11,910 nt of DNA, from assembly GCF_027587205.1 (NCBI RefSeq), contig NZ_JAPDOD010000099.1, positions 1 through 11,910 on the forward strand. The letters run 5' to 3'. A program made the translations under genes and the position numbers. Below are positions 6,686 to 11,910 of the stretch, one piece after another; the first letter of the stretch is position 1; every line of letters begins with the position of its first letter. The notes beneath the pieces are model-generated. The model ran no database searches. It was not told the origin of the DNA and worked only from the letters and a program-made list of their open reading frames with translations. This DNA is from Solirubrobacter ginsenosidimutans. Lineage in GTDB: Bacteria > Actinomycetota > Thermoleophilia > Solirubrobacterales > Solirubrobacteraceae.

Positions 6686-9600
6686 GGACGTGTCAGAGCT
6701 GCGGCAAGGAGAACCCCGCCGACCAGGACTTCTGCAGTTGCGGTGAGTACCTGCGCTGGGAGCCGACCGGCTTCGTGCAGGCGATCACGCCGGAGATGGC
6801 AGCCGAGGCCGCAGCGCAAGCGGCGCCGCCCAAGCCCCCCGAGCCTGCGCCCACGACGCCGCCGGACGCGCGCGTCACCCCGGCCTCGCCGCCCACGCCC
6901 GCTCCAGGCAACGGCAACGGACAGCACGCCGCGGTACCTGCTCCCCCGCCCGCACCTCCGGCTCCGCCGCCGCCCACCGCCACCTCCCTGCCGGCGATCG
7001 TCCCGCCGACGCCCTCCTCGTCCCCGGCGCAGCAGCCGCCGGCGGCGAAGACGCTGATCCGCGGCGCCGTGCCCGGGCCGCCCGCCCAGCAGCAGCAGGC
7101 AGCGGAGCCCAACGAGCCCGCCACGATCGTCCTACGCCTGCCCGAGGGCGACCCGGCCAAGGGCGAGACGCTGCACCAGGCCGTCGAGCCTGGCCAGCGC
7201 GAGCGCGTCCTGGCGCTGATCCGCAACCAGAGCGGGATCGTCGACAACTACGACATCCGCGTCGAGGGGATGCCGCAGGACTGGTGGTCGGTCTACCCCG
7301 GGACGGTCTACCTCGTCCCGTTCGGCGCCGGCGGCACGTACGAGCAGGAGGTCGAGATCCACCTGCACCCGCCGCGCGGCCCCGAGGCCGAGGCGCGGGT
7401 GTGGGACCTGACGATCGTCGCCGACTCCAAGGCGATGCGCACGGTCGCGGCGTCGGCGCCGCTGGCGCTGCACATCCAGCCCTACATCGAGACCGCGACG
7501 ACGCTGCGCCCGCAGCGCAAGAAGGGCCGCCGCAAGGTGACCTTCGACGTGACGATCGCCAACAAGGCCAACGCGCCGGTGCTGATCGCGCTCGAGGGCG
7601 AGGACGAGGACGCCGAGCTGAAGTTCGGCTTCAACCGCCCGCCGTCGGAGATCCCGCCCGGTGCCGCGATCGTCTCGCAGATGCAGGTCCGCCCGCCCAA
7701 GCAGATCTGGATCGGCCGTGGTCGCGATTGGCGCCTCGAGGTCAAGACGATCACGGGCGACGAGGCGGCCGAGCGCGCCGCCGACCAGGTCGTCGGCGCC
7801 GACGTCCTCTTGCAGGCCGGGCCGCCGGTCAAGAAGAAGTGGTACAAGCGCCGCGCGCCGCAGGTCCCGGGGATGTATCCCCCGCGGGTGTTCAAGCCGC
7901 AGCTCTACCCGCCGGACGTGAGCATGGGCCCGGGTGGTCTGCAGATCCGCATGCCGAAGCTGCAGCAGCCGCAGTTCCAGGGCCCGCAGATGAAGCAGAT
8001 GAACGCGTCGCAGCTCGCGAAGCCCGGCCAGCTCAAGCTGCCGGGCCGCGGCGGCTCGAGCACGCCGACCGCGCCGCTGATGCCCACGCAGGGCGTCTTC
8101 AAGCAGAGGCCGTGGCTGCCGTGGTGGCTGATCCCGCTGCTGGCGCTCTTGCTGCTGCTGCTCTTCCTGCTCTTGCGCAGCCAGCCGCAGACGGTGCTCG
8201 TCCCGAACGTCGTGGGCGCGAAGTCGACGTTCGACGCCGAGAAGACGCTCACCAACGCCAACCTCAAGCTCGACCCGAACAAGAAGGAGCAGCCCGACGC
8301 CAAGGCGCCTCCGGGCTCGATCCTGCAGCAGACGCCGAAGGAGGGCACGAAGGTCGACAAGGGCACGCCCGTGGCGGTGCTCGTGGCCGTGGGCGTCGAC
8401 AAGCACAACGTGCCCGACATCACCAAGAAGACCGCTTCGGACGCCGACAAGCTCCTGCGCGAGAAGGAGCTGACGCTCGGTCAGGCCTCGCCGCAGCCGG
8501 TGGATCCGAAGGGCCTGATCGTCAGCCAGATCCCCGCCGCGGGTGAGGTCGTCAAGGCCGGCACCGCGGTCAACATCTTCTACGCCGACCCGGCCGACGC
8601 GGCCAACAAGGCCAAGCAGAAGGCCAAGGACAAGGACAAGAACGGCAAGGGCGGCGCGGCCGGAGCTGGTGGCGCCGGCGGTGCGGGCGGTGGCGGTGCG
8701 GCCGCGGACATCATCATCCCGGCGATCAACGGCGCCAAGACCGACGCGTTCGCCAAGAAGGTCGCGGACCTGGGCATCGTCCCGGTGGTCGCCAAGGAGT
8801 TCAACGACGCGCCCGCGGGGACGCTGGTGGAGACCAAGCCGCCCGGCGGCACGAAGGTCGCCGCCAAGTCCAAGGTGACGCTGATCGTCTCGGTCGGCCA
8901 GCCCGACGTCGTCTACACCAACGGCAAGAACATCCTGCGCATCAACGGGGCCAACGGCGCCAAGCTCGACCCGGTGGCGACCAGCCCCGCGGACGAAGAG
9001 GATCCGACCTGGACCGCCGACGGCGAGCACGTCGCCTACACAGCGGACGGGCGCGTGATGCTCAAGGACCTGACCAAGAAGAACGCCGCCGCCGTCCCGC
9101 TGACGCCGGCCGGCCGCGAGTTCGCCGACACCGCGTGGGCGCCGACGGCCGACCGCAACGTGATCGCCATGGACGAGGTCACGCGTGACGGCCAGGGCTT
9201 CGTGACCGACACGGATCTCTGCTTCGGGGACATCAAGTCCGACGGCACCGAGATCAACTGCATCAAGGAGCCCGACTTCTCCGTCATCCGGCACATCCAC
9301 TGGGGGACCGACGGCCGGTCGATCCTCGGCGTCGGCGTCAAGAGCGGCGGCGGGGGCGAGTTCGGCATCGTCCGCTGGAAGGTCAAGGACGGCAAGCCCG
9401 CGTTCTCGACCGATACCGCGGACTGGAGCAAGGGCCACTTCCTGACCGACACCGACACGCCGGAGAAGGGCGTGCTCGACGCCGAGGTCTCGCCCGACGG
9501 CAAGCGGCTCGCGCTGATCTCCAACCAGGGCTCATCGGCCTTCCGGCTGTGGCTCGCCGACGACCCGAACGATTTCGCGCTGTCGAGCGCGAAACAGACC

Positions 9601-9789
9601 GCCGTGCGCGGGTGCAAGGTCACCTGGCGCGGCGACTCGAAGGAGTTGCTGGTCGTGCAGGGCGACGAGGCGTGCAAGGAGGACATCGCCGTGATCACCC
9701 GCGTGCCCGCCGACGACGTCCGAAACCAGAAGGAGCTGAACCCGTCGGGCGATGACCCGTCGTACCAGCCGTTGACGATCGGAGGCTAA
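6682..9789 (+). CDS. Zinc ribbon / Ig-like / transmembrane / three-PASTA / beta-propeller protein, candidate CIS membrane anchor
   Basis: A 1035-residue single-pass membrane protein. In order: zinc ribbon (Cys 4, 7, 18, 20); proline/alanine-rich stretch (about 45-140); two Ig-like beta domains (about 147-270 and 270-380); a basic, Gln/Pro-rich linker (384-477) with K-K-K-W-Y-K-R-R; one hydrophobic helix (478-498); three PASTA repeats (about 504-572, 576-635, 676-739), each with a V-P or I-P start and a P-x-G-T/E-x-V end; a Lys then Gly-rich linker (636-675); and a TolB/PD40-like propeller (about 742-1035, with W-T-A-D-G and V-S-P-D-G-K-R-L-A). The basic stretch before the helix and the four propeller cysteines suggest N-inside, C-outside. 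PASTA repeats bind peptidoglycan fragments in PknB-type kinases. From context I infer docking of the injection machine to the membrane and wall, in general plan like Streptomyces CisA. There is no kinase domain. The domain calls are firm; the role is inferred. Confidence 0.85.
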   Translation: MRTCQSCGKENPADQDFCSCGEYLRWEPTGFVQAITPEMAAEAAAQAAPPKPPEPAPTTPPDARVTPASPPTPAPGNGNGQHAAVPAPPPAPPAPPPPTATSLPAIVPPTPSSSPAQQPPAAKTLIRGAVPGPPAQQQQAAEPNEPATIVLRLPEGDPAKGETLHQAVEPGQRERVLALIRNQSGIVDNYDIRVEGMPQDWWSVYPGTVYLVPFGAGGTYEQEVEIHLHPPRGPEAEARVWDLTIVADSKAMRTVAASAPLALHIQPYIETATTLRPQRKKGRRKVTFDVTIANKANAPVLIALEGEDEDAELKFGFNRPPSEIPPGAAIVSQMQVRPPKQIWIGRGRDWRLEVKTITGDEAAERAADQVVGADVLLQAGPPVKKKWYKRRAPQVPGMYPPRVFKPQLYPPDVSMGPGGLQIRMPKLQQPQFQGPQMKQMNASQLAKPGQLKLPGRGGSSTPTAPLMPTQGVFKQRPWLPWWLIPLLALLLLLLFLLLRSQPQTVLVPNVVGAKSTFDAEKTLTNANLKLDPNKKEQPDAKAPPGSILQQTPKEGTKVDKGTPVAVLVAVGVDKHNVPDITKKTASDADKLLREKELTLGQASPQPVDPKGLIVSQIPAAGEVVKAGTAVNIFYADPADAANKAKQKAKDKDKNGKGGAAGAGGAGGAGGGGAAADIIIPAINGAKTDAFAKKVADLGIVPVVAKEFNDAPAGTLVETKPPGGTKVAAKSKVTLIVSVGQPDVVYTNGKNILRINGANGAKLDPVATSPADEEDPTWTADGEHVAYTADGRVMLKDLTKKNAAAVPLTPAGREFADTAWAPTADRNVIAMDEVTRDGQGFVTDTDLCFGDIKSDGTEINCIKEPDFSVIRHIHWGTDGRSILGVGVKSGGGGEFGIVRWKVKDGKPAFSTDTADWSKGHFLTDTDTPEKGVLDAEVSPDGKRLALISNQGSSAFRLWLADDPNDFALSSAKQTAVRGCKVTWRGDSKELLVVQGDEACKEDIAVITRVPADDVRNQKELNPSGDDPSYQPLTIGG
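9781..9785 (+). promoter_or_regulatory. Ribosome binding site GGAGG for the FHA-M50 gene
   Basis: GGAGG lies inside the last codons of the propeller gene, nine bases before the GTG at 9795. It supports that start, which also places the first zinc-ribbon cysteine at residue 3. Confidence 0.7.
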
Positions 9790-9794
9790 GCGGC

Positions 9795-11429
9795 GTGCTG
9801 TGCCCCAGCTGTCGGCGCCAGCTCGAGCGTGGAGCGAGCTACTGCAGCAGCTGTGGCACGCCGCTGAACGGCGCGGTCGCGCCGCTGGAGCTGGTGCTGG
9901 CCGATGCGACGCGGGTGCCCGTGGTGGCCGAGATGACCATCGGGCGGGCGCCCGGGGCGTCGCTGGTCATCAGTGATCCGTCCGTGTCGCGCATGCACGC
10001 CCGGATCTCCGCCGACGCGGTGATCGAGGACGCCGGTTCCAGCCACGGGACCTGGCTGGACGGCGTGCGCCTGACCGGTCCGCTGCCGCTGCGCGACGGG
10101 GCGAAGATCCGGCTCGGCGACGCCGAGCTGCGCGTGGAGCGCCGGCGCGACGCCGCGGAGGCCGGGCGGACGATCGTCGTGTCGGCCGACGCCGTGCCGG
10201 CGCCGATCCTGATGCCGGCGCCGCCCGCGTCGGGGACGCAGTTCGGGATGCGGCCCGCGTTGCGGCCGGGCTACGCGCTCAAGCGCCTGGACGCGTCCGA
10301 GGGCCGTCAGCGGTGGGTGCTGCGCGACCTCGAGTCGGGCACGTTCCTGCGGCTCTCCGACAACGACGCCATGCTCTTCCAGCTCCTTGACGGGACGCAC
10401 GGCCTGGTCGAGCTGGTGCAGCTCTCCGAGCAGCGCTTCGGCGCGACCGGTCCCGCGCGCCTGGCGCGGTTGCTGACGGATCTGGGCGAGCGCGGGTTCC
10501 TGGAGGGCGTGGCGGGCGGGAAGCCGCTGGTCGAGGCCCCGACGAGCCGCTGGCGCAAGCTGGTCAAGCCGCGCGAGAAGGTCTTCACCGGCTTCGGCGG
10601 CAAGCTCGAGGCGCTGTATCGCCACGGCGGGTGGGTGTTCTTCACGCGGCCGATGCTGTGGTTCCTGGCCGCGCTGATCGTCACGGGCCTGGCGACGTTC
10701 GTGGCGTTGATCGTGGGCCGGTACGGCACGCCGTTCGTGGTCGCGAAGAAGTTCGGCTGGGGCGGGCTCGTCTTCCTGTTCGGGCGCTTCGTGGTCGTGG
10801 CGGTGCACGAGACCGCGCACGGGTTGACGATGGCGTCGTTCGGGCGGCGGATCCACCGCGCGGGCCTGAAGGTGATCGCGATCTTCCCGTACGCGTTCGT
10901 CGACACCTCGGAGGCGTGGTTCGAGCCGCGGCGCCGCCGCATCGCGGTGTCGGCGGCGGGCCCGGTGTCGGACTTCTCGATCGGTGCGATCTTCGCGCTG
11001 TGCGCGCTGCTGCTGCCCGAGGGCGTCGTCCGCGACATCTTCTTCAACCTGGCGTTCGCCGCCTACGTCGGCGGGTTCTTCAACCTGAACCCGTTCATCG
11101 AGCGCGACGGCTACCACATGCTCGTGGACTGGCTCAACGAGCCGGGATTGCGCCGGCGCGCGAAGGAACAGCTCGAGCGCAAGCTCAGCGGCGGCGCCGC
11201 CTCGACGGACTCGCCCGTGCTCGCGCGCTACTCGCTGTTCGGGCTCGGCTGGTCGGTGCTGGCGGCGTGCTTCGCGATCGGCATGTCGCTGCGCTACGAG
11301 AAGATCTTCCTCGCGATCACGGACAACAAGGCCGTCGTCTACGGCGTGATGGGGACGCTGTGGGTGGCGTTCTTCCTGCCCGTGCTGTTCGTGCTCGGTA
11401 AGCCGGTGTGGAAGCGGATCCGTGAGTGA
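9795..11429 (+). CDS. Zinc ribbon-FHA-PqqD-like-M50 intramembrane metalloprotease fusion
   Basis: A 544-residue protein. It opens with a zinc ribbon (Cys 3, 6, 17, 20). An FHA domain follows (about 25-115), with the phosphothreonine-binding signatures G50-R51, S65-R66-x-H68 and S-S-H-G-T (82-86). About residues 158-236 resemble PqqD, the peptide-binding chaperone fold of RiPP pathways (R-D-L-E-S-G-T-F-L-R-L-S-D-N-D-A, then a helical end). The C-terminal half is an M50 site-2-protease-like membrane domain with about six helices (287-307, 323-345, 383-407, 413-431, about 480-500, about 513-535). Zinc motif H338-E-T-A-H342, the A-A-G-P-V-S-D motif (387-393) and N432-P-F-I-E-R-D438-G-Y are all intact, so it should be active. 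PqqD plus M50 is seen in peptide-maturation proteases; the added FHA and zinc ribbon are unusual. It probably processes the product of the next gene, which starts on its stop codon. The substrate is inferred. Confidence 0.87.
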   Translation: MLCPSCRRQLERGASYCSSCGTPLNGAVAPLELVLADATRVPVVAEMTIGRAPGASLVISDPSVSRMHARISADAVIEDAGSSHGTWLDGVRLTGPLPLRDGAKIRLGDAELRVERRRDAAEAGRTIVVSADAVPAPILMPAPPASGTQFGMRPALRPGYALKRLDASEGRQRWVLRDLESGTFLRLSDNDAMLFQLLDGTHGLVELVQLSEQRFGATGPARLARLLTDLGERGFLEGVAGGKPLVEAPTSRWRKLVKPREKVFTGFGGKLEALYRHGGWVFFTRPMLWFLAALIVTGLATFVALIVGRYGTPFVVAKKFGWGGLVFLFGRFVVVAVHETAHGLTMASFGRRIHRAGLKVIAIFPYAFVDTSEAWFEPRRRRIAVSAAGPVSDFSIGAIFALCALLLPEGVVRDIFFNLAFAAYVGGFFNLNPFIERDGYHMLVDWLNEPGLRRRAKEQLERKLSGGAASTDSPVLARYSLFGLGWSVLAACFAIGMSLRYEKIFLAITDNKAVVYGVMGTLWVAFFLPVLFVLGKPVWKRIRE

Positions 11430-11910
11430 TGGCCGCGACTGAGTCAGACCTCGCCGCCAAGCTGCTCGAGCGCCTGCTCGTCGACCAGGCGTTCCGCGCG
11501 CAGTTCCGCCGCGATCCGGCGGGGGCGTGTCGCGAAGCGGGCCTGGACAGCCTCGCCCAGGAGATGTCGGTCGGCGCCGGCAAGGCGATGCACACGCTCG
11601 ACATGCGCGAGTCCAAGTCGAGCCTCGCGGGCGTGATGATGGCCGCCGCCATGGAGGGCGTCGGGATCTACCAGTTCACCGAGAACGTGCTGCCGCACCT
11701 CGAGGAGATCCCGGGACAGATCGCCGACGTGCTGTCGCGCGTTGACCTGCCGGCGATCCCGAACCTTCTCCACGGCGGCGGCGGAGGCGGCGGCGCGGCC
11801 GCGGCGATCCCGACCGCCGTCGACGCCCCCTCGGGCGACGGCTCGCTGCCCGGGGCGGCCGACGCGGGCGTGCCCGCGGGCGGCGGGGGCGCGGCGGCCG
11901 CGGTACCTCC
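11429..11910 (+). CDS. RiPP/NHLP leader-like N-terminal domain protein (3'-truncated by the window)
   Basis: The frame opens with ATG at 11429, overlapping the protease stop as TGATG, and stays open to the window end (160 full codons). Residues 8-39 resemble the leader region of NHLP/Nif11-type RiPP precursors: a helix with L-L-E-R-L-L-V-D-Q-A-F-R-A-Q-F, then D29-P30 and E-A-G38-L39. A second helical block follows (about 52-105), with H-T-L-D-M-R-E-S-K-S-S-L-A-G-V-M-M and E-G-V-G-I-Y. From residue 116 there is a run of seven Gly then four Ala, leading into a Gly/Ala/Pro hinge that continues past the edge. This layout suggests a targeting or leader segment joined by a flexible linker to a downstream domain not seen here. 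It may be cargo or an accessory protein cleaved by the adjacent M50 protease. I cannot name a family; the function is inferred only. Confidence 0.75.
   Translation, partial: MAATESDLAAKLLERLLVDQAFRAQFRRDPAGACREAGLDSLAQEMSVGAGKAMHTLDMRESKSSLAGVMMAAAMEGVGIYQFTENVLPHLEEIPGQIADVLSRVDLPAIPNLLHGGGGGGGAAAAIPTAVDAPSGDGSLPGAADAGVPAGGGGAAAAVP

Noticed and set aside
7132..9438. A 768-residue minus-strand open frame opposite the PASTA/propeller gene.
   Set aside because: Its composition is biased, it shows no domain signature, and the + strand frame has firm domain matches along its length.
9786..11117. A 443-residue minus-strand open frame opposite the FHA-M50 gene.
   Set aside because: It is Arg/Gln/His-rich with no motif, while the + strand carries intact zinc-binding and FHA motifs.
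9795..11910. A stand-alone RiPP natural-product cluster.
   Set aside because: No radical SAM, YcaO, lanthipeptide synthetase or peptide exporter gene is visible, and the leader-like gene encodes at least 160 residues with a second helical block, so a small-peptide product is unlikely.
1..11910. tRNA, rRNA, CRISPR arrays, insertion sequences, attachment sites and terminators.
   Set aside because: There is no intergenic space longer than about 11 bases and no matching pattern was seen on either strand.

Overview
The window is about 11.9 kb of very GC-rich DNA with a strong preference for G or C at third codon positions. It carries ten genes, all on the + strand, packed head to tail with gaps of at most about 11 bases and several ATGA or TGATG stop/start overlaps. 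The base composition, the use of GTG and TTG starts and the protein families suggest a high-GC actinobacterium. A soil lineage of the Thermoleophilia/Solirubrobacterales type is my best guess from general familiarity, not something I could test. No RNA genes, insertion sequences, CRISPR arrays, promoters or terminators are visible. Both window ends cut through genes, so this is an internal part of a longer operon.

The left two thirds (1-6685) is the tube, spike and baseplate section of a phage-tail-like contractile injection system (CIS, of the eCIS/Afp/PVC/Streptomyces-CIS kind). In order it holds: the C-terminal part of a low-complexity protein with repeated V-[VI]-S-R-like motifs; a gp19-type inner tube protein; a LysM tube/baseplate adaptor (Afp7-like); a VgrG/gp27-gp5 spike (Afp8-like); a gp25/GPW wedge protein (Afp9-like); a J-type baseplate wedge protein (Afp11-like); and a tail protein I homologue. 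The sheath, PAAR tip, tape measure, AAA+ ATPase and tail terminator genes are not in the window and are expected outside it.

The right third (6682-11910) is the unusual part. First comes a 1035-residue single-pass membrane protein. Its predicted cytoplasmic half has a zinc ribbon, a proline-rich stretch and two Ig-like domains. Its predicted outer half has three PASTA repeats and a TolB/PD40-like beta-propeller. I read it as a candidate membrane and cell-wall anchor for the injection system, comparable in general plan to the CisA membrane protein of Streptomyces CIS loci. Next comes a 544-residue protein joining a zinc ribbon, an FHA domain, a PqqD-like domain and a multi-pass M50 (site-2-protease type) metalloprotease. 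The last gene starts on the stop codon of the protease gene and runs off the window. Its N-terminus looks like a RiPP/NHLP-type leader (a helix, then D-P, then G-L), followed by a conserved-looking helical region and a Gly/Ala-rich hinge.

Taken together, the genes suggest a contractile injection machine docked to the inner face of the membrane by a PASTA/propeller anchor. A leader-recognising intramembrane protease may process a dedicated, leader-bearing partner or cargo protein. The structural gene calls are secure. The anchoring and processing model is inference from domain content and gene order.
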